Origin: Rheinheimera pacifica | GTDB lineage: Bacteria > Pseudomonadota > Gammaproteobacteria > Enterobacterales > Alteromonadaceae | NCBI RefSeq assembly: GCF_024809855.1 | Contig: NZ_JANUEM010000005.1 | Coordinates: forward strand, 172,701-236,700 | Direction: 5' to 3' | Length of the DNA: 64,000 nt | In this document: positions 45,755 through 54,559 of the stretch, piece after piece | Layout: every line of letters begins with the position of its first letter | How positions within the stretch are numbered: position 1 is the stretch's first letter | Made by a program: the position numbers and the translations under genes | Notes under the pieces: generated by a model | Seen by the model: the letters and a program-made list of their open reading frames with translations, nothing else | The model's database searches: none | Told to the model about the DNA's origin: nothing

Positions 45755-46584
45755 CTGTTTACCAGAATGATACCGGCTTCCAGAATAACGATTTTCTTGT
45801 CTTTGTATAAAGTACCGATAGCCTGCTTATAAGCTTTTTTGCTAACACCAAAGGTAGCATAAATCAGCTCTGGTGAACTCTTGTCGGTTAACGCCAGCTT
45901 ACCGCCGTTTTGTTGCAGCTTTTTCAGCACCTGCTCGGTAAGTTCCAGTGCTTGTTTATATGTTGTGGCGTTTAAGCGCAGATCAATTTTGCCATCGTCG
46001 CGTACTTTAACAATAAATGCCTGCATTTTTTCGCCGCGGCGCAGTGGTTTAAACACCTCATTTTTGTACAATACGCCCCAGTGCTGATGATTCACAATGG
46101 CTTTATAGCCAATGTCGGTTTGTTCACTGACAATAATGTCGACTTTATCTCCAGGCTTATATTCAGGAGTAGTTTTGTGCAAGTGCCGGTCAAGTTTGCT
46201 GGATGCCACGATGCGGTTGCTATTATCGACATAACAATACAATAAGTACTTATTGCCTTCTTTTAGTGGAATTTGCTGTTCACTAAAAGGCACCAGCAGG
46301 TCTTTTTTCAGGCCCCAGTTAACAAAAGCGCCTACTTTAGTGGTAGCAATAACCTGCAACTGTGCTACTTCACCCACTTTAATTTTCGGTTGTTCAGTTG
46401 TTGCAATAAGCTGATCTTCTGAATCCAGATATAAAAATACATCCAACTGCTGGCCAATCTCCAGACCTGCTGGTGCAACGTTATTGGGCAGCAGAATTTC
46501 ACCCCAGCTTAAACCATCCAGATAAAAGCCAAATTTAACCTGTTTTTTTACCGTTAAACGGTTAATTTTTCCAAGAGCCAGCAT
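45751..46584 (-). CDS. CvfB-like S1-domain RNA-binding protein
   Basis: 277 residues from the ATG at 46584, with GGAT about seven bases upstream; an in-frame TTG at 46608 is less likely. It has several S1-like OB folds in tandem (GKINRLTVKKQVKFGFYLDG; IATTKVGAFVNWGLKKDLLVP; DIIVSEQTDIGYKAIVNHQHWG) and a C-terminal winged helix ending ASKxx-type YKQAIGTLYKDKKI. CvfB affects virulence gene expression in Staphylococcus by RNA binding; the role here is unknown. Confidence 0.88.
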   Translation of the reverse strand: MLALGKINRLTVKKQVKFGFYLDGLSWGEILLPNNVAPAGLEIGQQLDVFLYLDSEDQLIATTEQPKIKVGEVAQLQVIATTKVGAFVNWGLKKDLLVPFSEQQIPLKEGNKYLLYCYVDNSNRIVASSKLDRHLHKTTPEYKPGDKVDIIVSEQTDIGYKAIVNHQHWGVLYKNEVFKPLRRGEKMQAFIVKVRDDGKIDLRLNATTYKQALELTEQVLKKLQQNGGKLALTDKSSPELIYATFGVSKKAYKQAIGTLYKDKKIVILEAGIILVNS

Positions 46585-46721
46585 GCCGTATCCAAAAGTG
46601 CGCCCCAAGCGGGCAGATTACAATGGCGGCTATTGTAGCGGTTTTTTTGCGGTACTGCTTCATATTAGCCATAGCATGATAAACTTAGCGCAATTTTTCC
46701 TGATACAGGCTCTGCTATCAA

Positions 46722-47651
46722 GTGTCTTCAGCACCGTTACTCCATCCGCGTAATCTTCATCAGGGCCGTTACGACTTTGCCGCACTGATTGCAACTTTAC
46801 CGCAACTTGAAGCTTATGTGCGGTTGAATCCGTCGGCAGAGGCTACCATCGACTTTACCGACAGCCAGGCTGTGTTGCTGCTTAATCAGGCTTTGCTGGC
46901 AAAATATTATCAGGTGAAGTACTGGCTGCTACCGCCGGGCTATTTATGCCCGCCGATCCCAGGCCGGGCAGATTATGTGCATTATCTGGCAGATTTGCTG
47001 GCGCGCAGCTATAGCGATTTGCCAACAGGTAAACAGATTAAATTGCTTGATATTGGTACCGGGGCTAATGTGATTTACCCGGTTATCGCCAGCCAGAGCT
47101 ATGGCTGGCAGGTGTGTGGCACCGATATTGATGCCGTGGCAGTGAAGGCCGCAACGCTTATTGTTGCAGCTAACCCGGCGCTTAAATCGCATATTAGTAT
47201 TGTGCAGCAGCACGACACAAAGGCCATTTTCAGTGGTGTAATTAAAAGCGGGCAACGGTTTCACCTGACGATGTGTAATCCGCCGTTTTTTGCATCCGGG
47301 GCAGAAGCTGAAGCGGCAAGCCGCAGGAAATGGGCTAATCTTGGTAAAGCCGCTCAGGGGCAGCAACGTAACTTTGCCGGGCAACAACATGAGTTATGGT
47401 GCGAAGGCGGAGAGCTTAAATTTATCAGCCAGATGATCACTGAAAGCCAACTGTTTAAACAGCAGGTATGCTGGTTCAGTACCTTGGTGTCACAGCAAAA
47501 GCATGTGAGTATACTGAAAAAACTGCTACGCAGTGTCGGTGCTGTACAATCTGAGGTAATTGAGATGCGCCAGGGGCAAAAAACCAGCCGTATTCTCGCC
47601 TGGAGCTTTCTGACACCACAGCAGCAAATACAGTGGCAGAGTGTTGTTTAA
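46722..47651 (+). CDS. rlmF: 23S rRNA (adenine-1618-N6)-methyltransferase
   Basis: 309 residues. It methylates A1618 of 23S rRNA. HPRNLHQGRYDFAALI is the family's N-terminal signature; LLDIGTGANVIYPVI is the SAM motif I and MCNPPFFAS is the NPPF catalytic motif for N6-adenine methylation. The start is GTG at 46722. It is monocistronic, divergent from the cvfB-like gene. Confidence 0.95.
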   Translation: MSSAPLLHPRNLHQGRYDFAALIATLPQLEAYVRLNPSAEATIDFTDSQAVLLLNQALLAKYYQVKYWLLPPGYLCPPIPGRADYVHYLADLLARSYSDLPTGKQIKLLDIGTGANVIYPVIASQSYGWQVCGTDIDAVAVKAATLIVAANPALKSHISIVQQHDTKAIFSGVIKSGQRFHLTMCNPPFFASGAEAEAASRRKWANLGKAAQGQQRNFAGQQHELWCEGGELKFISQMITESQLFKQQVCWFSTLVSQQKHVSILKKLLRSVGAVQSEVIEMRQGQKTSRILAWSFLTPQQQIQWQSVV

Positions 47652-47676
47652 CATAGTGCCGTTAACGGCCGGCCTG

Positions 47677-47883
47677 TTAATTTATACACTCGACTTTTTT
47701 ATCTGCTGAAGCGGTATTGCCAAGTTTTTGCCAGATTTTTTCGTGGAAAAAGTAACCCACAGTGTTAACTGCAGGTTCTACCACTGCGATCAAGCCGCCC
47801 AATATGAAGCTGCCAGTGATCAGGTAAGTAACGGCAAATGCTATGGTGAAATGCATAACAGCAAAAGTGATGGTCTTGGTCAT
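47677..47883 (-). CDS. DUF2061 small membrane protein
   Basis: 68 residues, two membrane helices: ITFAVMHFTIAFAVTYLITGSFILGGLIAVVEPAVNTVGYFFHEKIW is the DUF2061 pattern, with the conserved EP..NT..Y..HE run. The family is widespread and uncharacterised. It has a ribosome site (GAGGATACCACC) directly upstream. It is convergent with rlmF, 25 bases apart. Confidence 0.88.
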   Translation of the reverse strand: MTKTITFAVMHFTIAFAVTYLITGSFILGGLIAVVEPAVNTVGYFFHEKIWQKLGNTASADKKVECIN

Positions 47884-48008
47884 GGTGGTATCCTCTGTAA
47901 TCGCTATGAACTAAATGATAACGGTTCTTAATATTTTTTAAAGTGAATAAACCAGCTTAAGTTAATCGCTTTTATGAATGATGTCGTAACACGCTATCGG
48001 AGATAGAT

Positions 48009-48296
48009 ATGGACTGGCGGCAGTGGTTAGAGGTAAAACAGTTTGAGTTTTTATTGCATTGGTTTATGCGGCGCCAGCGCGAGCTAAAACTGGCAGAGCT
48101 AAACGAGCCTTTGGCCTATGATGGTTTTAGTATGTACGATCAATTATGTCTGCAGATGTTAAAAGAAGCTGAAGTCGCTTATATAGAACGGTTTTCTGAG
48201 CCGGTAGCACCTATCGCATTAACCAATATATTGCATCTGGCAGAGTTAGAGCTAGCGGGCAGGCCACCCAAGCGGCCTGCGCAAACCGTGCATTAA
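48009..48296 (+). CDS. Small helical protein, unknown function
   Basis: 95 residues; GGAGATAG directly precedes the ATG. It is helical and acidic in the middle (ELKLAELNEPLAYDGFSMYDQLCLQML), with a proline-rich basic tail (GRPPKRPAQ). No family recognised. It ends two bases before the convergent yejM stop, so the genes nearly overlap. Good codon character and a good ribosome site make it a real gene. Confidence 0.65.
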   Translation: MDWRQWLEVKQFEFLLHWFMRRQRELKLAELNEPLAYDGFSMYDQLCLQMLKEAEVAYIERFSEPVAPIALTNILHLAELELAGRPPKRPAQTVH

Positions 48297-48298
48297 GG

Positions 48299-49813
48299 CT
48301 AATGGCCGGGTGTTTCGATCCGTTTTAATGCATCAATCAACATGGGTAAATCAAGTTTATCGTTTAGTGGCAGTAATGTACCTGCAGACCAGACACCGTA
48401 ACTACCATCGGCACGTAGTATAACCATCTTATCTTTTTTAAAGCTGATAATTTCCTGGCCACTGATATTGAGCTTGGGTAATGAGCGGGGTTTTAGCAGA
48501 TTGTCGCCCAGCCAACTTGCATGAGCGCTACAACCAGCCTGTGCCAGCAGTGTTGGCAGCCAGTCCAGATGCTGGGTTACCTGATGCGGTTGTAACCGGC
48601 GTAACGCGGCCCAGTTTGACCAAACCTGAACCGGTGCCAGATTAAACTGATTGTGGCTGCCGATGATGTTCATCAGCACTATATTGCTGTACTGCTGATA
48701 TTCTTCCCAGCGCTGCTCCGGGATGTCATCAAACACAATCGCAAACTGACCGGCTTGCCCTGCCTGCAGCCAGGGTAGGCTGGCAACTTCAGTGTCTGCG
48801 CTGCGGCTGATGCTGATGTTAGCTGGCGAAAGCTGGGCCAGCCAGCCTGGTTCAGCCAGCAGTTGCTGCTCGGTTTGATTATCTATCATAAACTTGCCAT
48901 ACAGTAAGTTTAGTAAAGCTTCATTAACTGCGCGCGGTGCAAAGTGCTGTTCCAGTGGCCTTAAGCCTTTGCTGGCAACAGTGTTTTTCAGCTGTTCGCT
49001 AAAGTCGCGGGTAACCAGTAGCAGGGTTGATGCTCCGGCCTGATCAGCATGACACTCCAGTGCCTGATGAACAAACTGATTTGGTAAGCTGAGCTTATCC
49101 AGCTGCACCAGAGCGCGCTGGTTTAAGTCTACCAACTGATAACGGGCCAGAAATGTTTTCGCGGTGGCCGGGTAAGATAAAGGCAATACATTGTCTTGCT
49201 TGGTAACATCGTACTTCAGATTGGCATCAGCATATATATGCAGCAGGTGGCTTAACATAAAACTGCTGATAAAAAGTGCAAATAAAGGTGTTGCGATGCC
49301 AGACTGTTTTAAGCGCTCTACTTTTTTCCAGCAGTAGTTGCTTAGCGTTAACTCAACGGCCAGCAGCAAAGAGCCAACAGCCAGTACAATCAGCACGAAA
49401 TTACGTAAATTGGTAACTATTTGCTGGCGTAGTAACTCAGTGGCCTGATCAATTGAGGCGCTGCCGATGTGATAACCGAGGCTGGCATAAACGTAAGCAT
49501 CAAAAATCAGCACCACCAACGCCGTGGTTGCCAGTATAGCGGCTAAGCCACGTACATGGCGCTGGTACGGAAATACCAGCGACACCGGGAAAATAGTCAG
49601 GATAAAAAACATAAAACACAAAAAAGCGGTGTGACCAATCCAGTTTAACAGTAGGTACAGCCAGCCTAAAACAGAGGCAGGCGAGGGTTCTGCTAACCAG
49701 TACGCTGAAGTAACGGCAAGCGCCAGCAGAATATTAAAAAAACTGAACCAATGGCCCCAGTTAAGCAGGCGGTTTACTTTTTTTACCAGTGACAGATTAT
49801 TTTCCAGCACCAT
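48299..49813 (-). CDS. yejM: YejM/PbgA-family inner-membrane protein, shortened periplasmic domain
   Basis: 504 residues where E. coli YejM (PbgA/LapC) has 586. The five-helix membrane domain is clear (NWGHWFSFFNILLAL opens helix one), and the linker DANLKYDVTKQDNVLPLSYPATAKTFL closely follows E. coli. The periplasmic sulfatase-like domain is much reduced, and its core nucleophile and metal segments are not recognisable, so it is surely not an enzyme. YejM senses lipopolysaccharide and controls LpxC degradation through LapB; the membrane and linker parts needed for that remain. It lies just downstream of yejL. Confidence 0.85.
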   Translation of the reverse strand: MVLENNLSLVKKVNRLLNWGHWFSFFNILLALAVTSAYWLAEPSPASVLGWLYLLLNWIGHTAFLCFMFFILTIFPVSLVFPYQRHVRGLAAILATTALVVLIFDAYVYASLGYHIGSASIDQATELLRQQIVTNLRNFVLIVLAVGSLLLAVELTLSNYCWKKVERLKQSGIATPLFALFISSFMLSHLLHIYADANLKYDVTKQDNVLPLSYPATAKTFLARYQLVDLNQRALVQLDKLSLPNQFVHQALECHADQAGASTLLLVTRDFSEQLKNTVASKGLRPLEQHFAPRAVNEALLNLLYGKFMIDNQTEQQLLAEPGWLAQLSPANISISRSADTEVASLPWLQAGQAGQFAIVFDDIPEQRWEEYQQYSNIVLMNIIGSHNQFNLAPVQVWSNWAALRRLQPHQVTQHLDWLPTLLAQAGCSAHASWLGDNLLKPRSLPKLNISGQEIISFKKDKMVILRADGSYGVWSAGTLLPLNDKLDLPMLIDALKRIETPGH

Positions 49814-49819
49814 ACGCGC

Positions 49820-50044
49820 TTAATTCACTTTGGTATTAACGGCATCGGTTAATGCCTGATTAAAGTGGGCAACAATGGTTTGGCGCTGTGCTACCGGTAC
49901 GCTGCTGTTAACAACATGGCTGATGGCGTTACCCAGACACATCAGGCTTAGTTCTGTGGTGGCTTTTTCGTTGTGCAGTACATCCAGTAACTGATTTACC
50001 AGTTTTTCAATCTGAGTGGTGGAATACTTTGATACAATTGGCAT
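49820..50044 (-). CDS. yejL: YejL family (UPF0352) protein
   Basis: 74 residues matching the UPF0352 pattern: PIVSKYSTTQIEKLVNQLLDVLHNEKATTELSLMCLGN. All helical; no known function. It is upstream of and close to yejM (six bases), and divergent from yejK: the conserved yejK/yejL/yejM arrangement. Confidence 0.93.
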   Translation of the reverse strand: MPIVSKYSTTQIEKLVNQLLDVLHNEKATTELSLMCLGNAISHVVNSSVPVAQRQTIVAHFNQALTDAVNTKVN

Positions 50045-50114
50045 GAATTATCCGCAAGTCATGTGGTTTAAACAGTTAGAATAGTAACAGAATTCATTTT
50101 AAACAGGAAAAGTT

Positions 50115-51161
50115 ATGTCAGTAGATGTGCAGCAGTTGGCGATAAATTACCTTGAACTGGATGAACAAACGCAGAGTAAAGCGCACTACCGGCCGTCTTT
50201 GGTTGCCCCTACGGCGGCAGTAGCGCATTTGGTAGAGCAGTTACACCTGGCTTATAACGGTAAGCCCGCCAAAGGCTACGCTGCTTTTAGCGCTGATAAA
50301 GATCCGCAGGTTATGACAGTATTAAATGACTGGCAAAAGCAAACCTCAGATTTTCTTGTACTGGCTAATACCTCTACCGCAGCGCTGGAGCAGCAACTAC
50401 TGGCGCATCAGTTGCCGGAAAGTGGCTATTTGCTGATTTGCCATTATCGCTATCTGGCCAGTGATTACCTGCTGTTTTGTCTGTTAGGCAGTAAAGACCA
50501 CTTTTCTTTGAGCGACGATCTGGAATTGGCGACATCACGCCATCTGGATATTGCCAGAATGCAACTGGCCGCCCGTATTGATTTAACCGAGTATGGCAGC
50601 TCGCCAGAGCAGGGAAAGTATATTAGTTTTATCCGGGGCCGTGCCGGGCGTAAAGTAGCCGATTTCTTTCTTGATTTTTTAGGTTGTGAAGAAGGCACCG
50701 ATGCGCGGGTAAACAGTAAAGTGGTACTGGCGTCGGTGGAAGAGTACTTTAGTGCTGCCGAGTTTGACAGTAATGAAAAAACAGATGCCCGTAAACAAGT
50801 GTTCAGTTACTGTGAAGAGCGGGCTAAAGCCGGGCAGGATGTGGTGTTAAGCGAATTGTCGGCTGTTATTGACGAGCAGGAGCAACAGGGCTTTTTACGT
50901 TATTGCCAGGAGCAACAGCTTGAGGTGGCAGAGCAGTTTCCGGTAGAAGTAAAAGAGCTGAAAAAGCTGATTAAATTTGCCGGGCAGGGCGCCGGGCTAT
51001 CGTTAAGTTTCGAGCAGAAATTGCTCGGTGACAGAGTGCAGTATGATCCGCACAGCGATACGATTTTGATTAAAGGCACACCGCCTAACCTGCGCGATCA
51101 GTTGCAGCGTTTTATTCAGGGCTATTCGGCGTTTGATCGTGAGCAGGGCTCTGCTGAGTAG
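50115..51161 (+). CDS. yejK: Nucleoid-associated protein YejK (NdpA)
   Basis: 348 residues (E. coli 335). It shows the NdpA pattern, with QQLAINYLELDEQTQSKAHYRPSLV near the N-terminus, YISFIRGRAGRKVADFFLDFLGCEEGTDA in the middle and a C-terminal beta region. It binds the nucleoid; its mechanism is little known. AGGAAAAGTT precedes the ATG. Its 3' end overlaps the convergent DUF2897 gene by 50 bases. Confidence 0.93.
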   Translation: MSVDVQQLAINYLELDEQTQSKAHYRPSLVAPTAAVAHLVEQLHLAYNGKPAKGYAAFSADKDPQVMTVLNDWQKQTSDFLVLANTSTAALEQQLLAHQLPESGYLLICHYRYLASDYLLFCLLGSKDHFSLSDDLELATSRHLDIARMQLAARIDLTEYGSSPEQGKYISFIRGRAGRKVADFFLDFLGCEEGTDARVNSKVVLASVEEYFSAAEFDSNEKTDARKQVFSYCEERAKAGQDVVLSELSAVIDEQEQQGFLRYCQEQQLEVAEQFPVEVKELKKLIKFAGQGAGLSLSFEQKLLGDRVQYDPHSDTILIKGTPPNLRDQLQRFIQGYSAFDREQGSAE

Positions 51162-51312
51162 TGTTACGTTGTGTGGTAGTGTTGTCTGCAATGCCCTCTG
51201 GCTGTTTTGCTGATGAGGGCATTTTTAACTTTGCCGCGTGTTTTATCAGCAAAATATTACTGATCACCAGGCCAAAGGCCAGGGCTAATGCACAAAACAG
51301 GGGCCAGTTCAT
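51112..51312 (-). CDS. DUF2897 small membrane protein
   Basis: 66 residues. One membrane helix ([30 protein letters not shown]) then a Thr/Gln-rich tail. The start overlaps the stop of the M15 peptidase gene by four bases (ATGA), so the ATG at 51312 is preferred to the in-frame upstream codon. The gene's last 50 bases overlap the end of yejK on the other strand. The role is unknown. Confidence 0.78.
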   Translation of the reverse strand: MNWPLFCALALAFGLVISNILLIKHAAKLKMPSSAKQPEGIADNTTTQRNTTQQSPAHDQTPNSPE

Positions 51313-51995
51313 GGCGCTGCCAGACAAATGTTAGCAACATAGCGCTGAAAAATAGCATCGAGGTGGGTTAATACTAATTGCTGCTCTGCCACAGGGTGTT
51401 GTGTCAGGCACTGGCGCAATAATGTACTGTTAAAGTTGGCCAGGTAAGCACTGGCCAGTGGTTGATAACTTATATGCCAGGGCTCTGCAGCAACCCCTCC
51501 CTGAAACTCGCGGTAGGGTAGAAAAAAGCCAAAGTCGGCTGCATATGCACTTAACCACTGCTGTAGCCGGTAAAATGGGCCATCCTCGCCATATTCTGCC
51601 GGTTCCAGTTGCGGTTTATAGTCTGGGGGGACTGCGGCTGCGTCGTATACATCAAGGTCTGTGCCCCAATGATGGCGGCTGGCACCGGGCAATGCAGAGT
51701 ACAAGAGTACGGCATCGAGTTTAGCTTTTCCGGTTAAACTATTAATATCAATAGCTTGCCCATCCTGAGCGTAAACAGGCCTTTTTCCAGCTAATTTGGC
51801 CTGCCAAATAGCTGCCTGGCGCTGATAGGAACGAAAAGCAGAAACAAGAGTTATCTCAATGCCCTCTGTTTTGGCTGCGATACATAATGCAGTAAAGGGT
51901 TGCGCGATATCTTTATGTAACATAAAACCGTCCGGGCGCTTTAGCAGATGCTGCTCGCTCAGGCCGGTCAGGATGTCATCGCTGCAGTCGATCAT
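51309..51995 (-). CDS. M15-family D-Ala-D-Ala carboxypeptidase
   Basis: 228 residues, VanY-type. Zinc ligands fit the family: H and D in [13 protein letters not shown] (about 109-121) and the last His in [24 protein letters not shown] is the family's substrate-side stretch. It should trim peptidoglycan stem peptides. There is no clear signal peptide, so it may act in the cytoplasm on recycled peptides. It overlaps dapE by four bases, linking a wall-peptide enzyme with a diaminopimelate biosynthetic enzyme. Confidence 0.88.
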   Translation of the reverse strand: MIDCSDDILTGLSEQHLLKRPDGFMLHKDIAQPFTALCIAAKTEGIEITLVSAFRSYQRQAAIWQAKLAGKRPVYAQDGQAIDINSLTGKAKLDAVLLYSALPGASRHHWGTDLDVYDAAAVPPDYKPQLEPAEYGEDGPFYRLQQWLSAYAADFGFFLPYREFQGGVAAEPWHISYQPLASAYLANFNSTLLRQCLTQHPVAEQQLVLTHLDAIFQRYVANICLAAP

Positions 51996-53134
51996 AGGCT
52001 CAGTTCAAGTTGTTCCAATACGGCTTCGTACATTTTGGCCAGCTGCTCCAGCTCGGTTACCGACACACATTCATTAATTTTATGAATAGTGGCATTGCAG
52101 GGACCAAGTTCAACCACCTGAGCACCGGTTGGGGCGATAAAGCGGCCATCTGAGGTACCTCCGGTAGTTTCCAGCCGTGTTTCAAAGCCCTGAACCTGAT
52201 AAATGGCTTTCACTGTTGCTGCGACTAAACTGCCACTGTCAGTTAAAAATGGCAGGCCGTTTAATGTCCAGGCCAAATCATAGTTCAAACCATGTTTGTC
52301 CAGCAGGGCAATAACTCGTTGCTGTAGTTGTTCTGCGCTGCTTTGGGTGCTGTAGCGAAAGTTAAACATAACGTTTAATTCGCCGGGGATCACATTGGAT
52401 GCGCCGGTACCGGCATGTATATTGGCAATCTGAAAACTGGTTGCCGGGAAATAAGCATTGCCGTTATCCCATTGTTCTGCTGCAAGCTCAGCTAAAGCAG
52501 CGGCTGCTTTGTGCACCGGATTCTCTGCCAGTTGTGGGTAGGCGACATGGCCCTGAATACCTTTTACAGTAAGCTGCCCGGTTAATGAACCGCGCCGGCC
52601 ATTTTTAACTACGTCACCGGCTTTCTGGCTGCTGGAAGGCTCACCAACAATGCACCAGCTAATCTTTTCGTTGCGGGCTTCCAGTGTTTCTATCACTCTT
52701 TTCGTACCATTGATGAACGGGCCTTCTTCATCACTGGTAATAAGATAAGCCAAATCGAATTTGGGAGTGGGGAAGCGCTGCAAAAAACGCTCTGTTGCTA
52801 CCACCATTGCTGCCAGGCTGCCTTTCATATCGGCCGCGCCACGGCCATACAGCGTATCACCGATAATGGTTGGTTCAAACGGTGGTGTGTGCCATTGTTC
52901 TACCGGCCCTGTAGGTACTACATCAGTATGGCCGGCAAAACAAAATACCGGTTTGCTGTTACCACGGCGAGCCCACATATTTAACGTGTCGTCAAAATGC
53001 ATAACCTCAATATTAAAGCCCACTGCGGCCAGGCGCACAGCCATGACTTGCTGGCAACCGGCATCTTCCGGAGTGACAGAGGCGCGGGAAATTAGATCCT
53101 GGGTTAATGCCACTACGGCGCTTTGGCTACTCAT
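51992..53134 (-). CDS. dapE: Succinyl-diaminopimelate desuccinylase
   Basis: 380 residues (E. coli 375). Dinuclear zinc enzyme of lysine/diaminopimelate synthesis. [11 protein letters not shown] gives the first His, [15 protein letters not shown] the bridging Asp, [15 protein letters not shown] the catalytic and ligand Glu, and the late [12 protein letters not shown] the last His. Overlaps the yffB-like gene upstream and the M15 gene downstream by four bases each. Confidence 0.97.
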   Translation of the reverse strand: MSSQSAVVALTQDLISRASVTPEDAGCQQVMAVRLAAVGFNIEVMHFDDTLNMWARRGNSKPVFCFAGHTDVVPTGPVEQWHTPPFEPTIIGDTLYGRGAADMKGSLAAMVVATERFLQRFPTPKFDLAYLITSDEEGPFINGTKRVIETLEARNEKISWCIVGEPSSSQKAGDVVKNGRRGSLTGQLTVKGIQGHVAYPQLAENPVHKAAAALAELAAEQWDNGNAYFPATSFQIANIHAGTGASNVIPGELNVMFNFRYSTQSSAEQLQQRVIALLDKHGLNYDLAWTLNGLPFLTDSGSLVAATVKAIYQVQGFETRLETTGGTSDGRFIAPTGAQVVELGPCNATIHKINECVSVTELEQLAKMYEAVLEQLELSL

Positions 53135-53484
53135 GTGTTTAATCCAAAAATTTGTTGATAGTCGCCCGGTTTAAAGCCTAAATGGTATTTACCGTTGTAC
53201 AGCAGTAGTGGCCGTTTAATCATCGCTGGTTGCGCCAGCATTAGCGCCAGTGCCTTTTGCTCGGTCAGATCGGCTTTATCACTCTGATCTAACTGCCGGT
53301 ATGTTGTGCCCCGGGTATTAAGCAGGTTTTGCCAGCCGCAGTGAGTGGCGAAGGTTTGCAACTGCGCAGCTGTTAAACCATCAACGCGGTAGTCAATAAA
53401 CTGGTAAGGGATTTGCTGTTGCTCCAGCCAGTTACGAGCTTTTTTTATCGTGTCACAATTTTTTATGCCGTATAGCGTAGTCAT
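53131..53484 (-). CDS. ArsC/Spx-family protein YffB-like
   Basis: 117 residues (E. coli YffB 118). Thioredoxin-like fold: [33 protein letters not shown]. The single Cys10 has no CxxC partner. The yffB-dapE pairing is conserved in gammaproteobacteria, as here with a four-base overlap. Family members are thought to be glutathione-dependent thiol reductases; no arsenic link is visible. Confidence 0.9.
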   Translation of the reverse strand: MTTLYGIKNCDTIKKARNWLEQQQIPYQFIDYRVDGLTAAQLQTFATHCGWQNLLNTRGTTYRQLDQSDKADLTEQKALALMLAQPAMIKRPLLLYNGKYHLGFKPGDYQQIFGLNT

Positions 53485-53487
53485 ATT

Positions 53488-53982
53488 TTATTTGTTCTTT
53501 AGCTGAATAATTATGGCGATATCCGTTGCCGCTGCAACATAGCGCTGCATACAGAATATCGCCTCGATAGCCGGGTGGGGTAATACCATCAATGCTGCAT
53601 AGCAGCCCTGGCCAGCTTGCAGATAGTGCGGGTCCAGCCGCAATACAGGTTGACCTGCGCTAAGCAATTGCTCTGAATCTGCCAGATACTCAATGCCTTT
53701 GCCCAAACCGCTCATGACGCTGGAAGGAAAGTCCAGTTGCAAAGTCAGGCCGCTGCTGTGTTTAAACCGCAACCTGCGTCTGCCATTCAGGCTGCACTGA
53801 TACAGGCTGTTAAACGGCGCTACCACAGTGTTTTGCTGTAATTTAATACATAAAGCCTGTTGCACAATACCACTGTTATACAACAACTCCGGGTGTGAGC
53901 TTATTGGCAACAAAGTGCCGCAGGCCGGGCTTTTTACAGCAATACCTTCTATTTCGTTAAGTTGCGTTAGCCAATTTAGCAA
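53488..53982 (-). CDS. EIIA-Glc-like protein lacking both catalytic histidines
   Basis: 164 residues. The order of strands follows E. coli EIIA-Glc (Crr): SPACGTLLPISSHPELLYNSG, IVQQALCIKL, VVAPFNSLYQC, then LRFKHSSGLTLQLDFP. Where Crr has the phosphorylated His90 in VHFG this has Asp84 (QLDF), and the second histidine (His75) is Arg69. So it cannot take a phosphate from HPr in the usual way. The start is TTG with AGGA about 11 bases upstream, which is weak. It leads the chain yffB-like, dapE, M15, DUF2897 (three bases before yffB-like). A regulatory or scaffold role is possible, but nothing shows it. Confidence 0.72.
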   Translation of the reverse strand: MLNWLTQLNEIEGIAVKSPACGTLLPISSHPELLYNSGIVQQALCIKLQQNTVVAPFNSLYQCSLNGRRRLRFKHSSGLTLQLDFPSSVMSGLGKGIEYLADSEQLLSAGQPVLRLDPHYLQAGQGCYAALMVLPHPAIEAIFCMQRYVAAATDIAIIIQLKNK

Positions 53983-54559
53983 CAGCGGCAGATCCTGATA
54001 CAGAGTATAGCGTTTATCCTAATCTAAACCGGCATGATTACTCAACGAATTCCTGCCATAGCGGGCCAGGTTAAACAAAATATCACCTGTTCCGTTTTTA
54101 CTAAATGTGACATTTTAACGGCCTTAGTATTATTTTTTCATGAAATCATTATTTTTACTGGCAAATAACCTGACAACAGCCGTACTTTTGCTGTGCTATA
54201 TAGGGTTAGGTTGTCCACAGATTTTGTGGATAACTTTGTGTGTAACGCTGTTTAACTTGCCTAAGTTAGCGTAACTTAAAGACTAAATATTATGGCATAT
54301 TTTTTGTTAGTTTGTGCTTAAGCTAAAGGTGGGTTTAATGCTGGTAAAAAGTGAGTTTCACAAGGCAGCCAAGGCTCAGTCCGGTTGAAATGTCAGTTTG
54401 CACTAATTGAATTACTGGTTTTTGCTGAGGCAAAGTGTAATTTTTATTTCCCATAATATCATACACCTTTGACTGGCCGGGCGAAGTGCTATTAATGTCA
54501 GGAGTAAAGTGGCTGGTTTTATGCTATCGTTCAGACATAGTTTTCGGTAGGAGGTGGTA
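53983..54559. other. 577-base non-coding stretch, AT-rich with DnaA boxes
   Basis: No gene with a supported start lies here. The left third would be the promoter of the pseudo-EIIA operon. The middle holds the facing DnaA boxes and a tract of T/A-rich sequence (54125-54140 and 54290-54320). A 44-codon hydrophobic open frame at 54140-54274 spans the boxes but has no ribosome site. The last part precedes yfbV. Confidence 0.6.
54211..54233. promoter_or_regulatory. Facing pair of DnaA boxes
   Basis: TTGTCCACA (54211-54219, one mismatch to TTATCCACA) and TGTGGATAA (54225-54233, the perfect reverse complement of the consensus) face each other with five bases between. Such pairs are bound by DnaA at oriC, datA-like titration and DARS-like reactivation sites, and at some regulated promoters. 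No dnaA, dnaN, rpmH or gidA is near, so this is unlikely to be the origin. yfbV, about 330 bases on, is the nearest rightward gene. Confidence 0.6.

Noticed and set aside
54140..54274. 44-codon hydrophobic open frame across the DnaA boxes
   Set aside because: No ribosome site, low-complexity T-rich start, and its middle is the DnaA-box pair itself; not supported as a gene.
53983..54559. Replication origin
   Set aside because: Only two DnaA boxes and none of the usual origin neighbours (dnaA, dnaN, gidA, rpmH).
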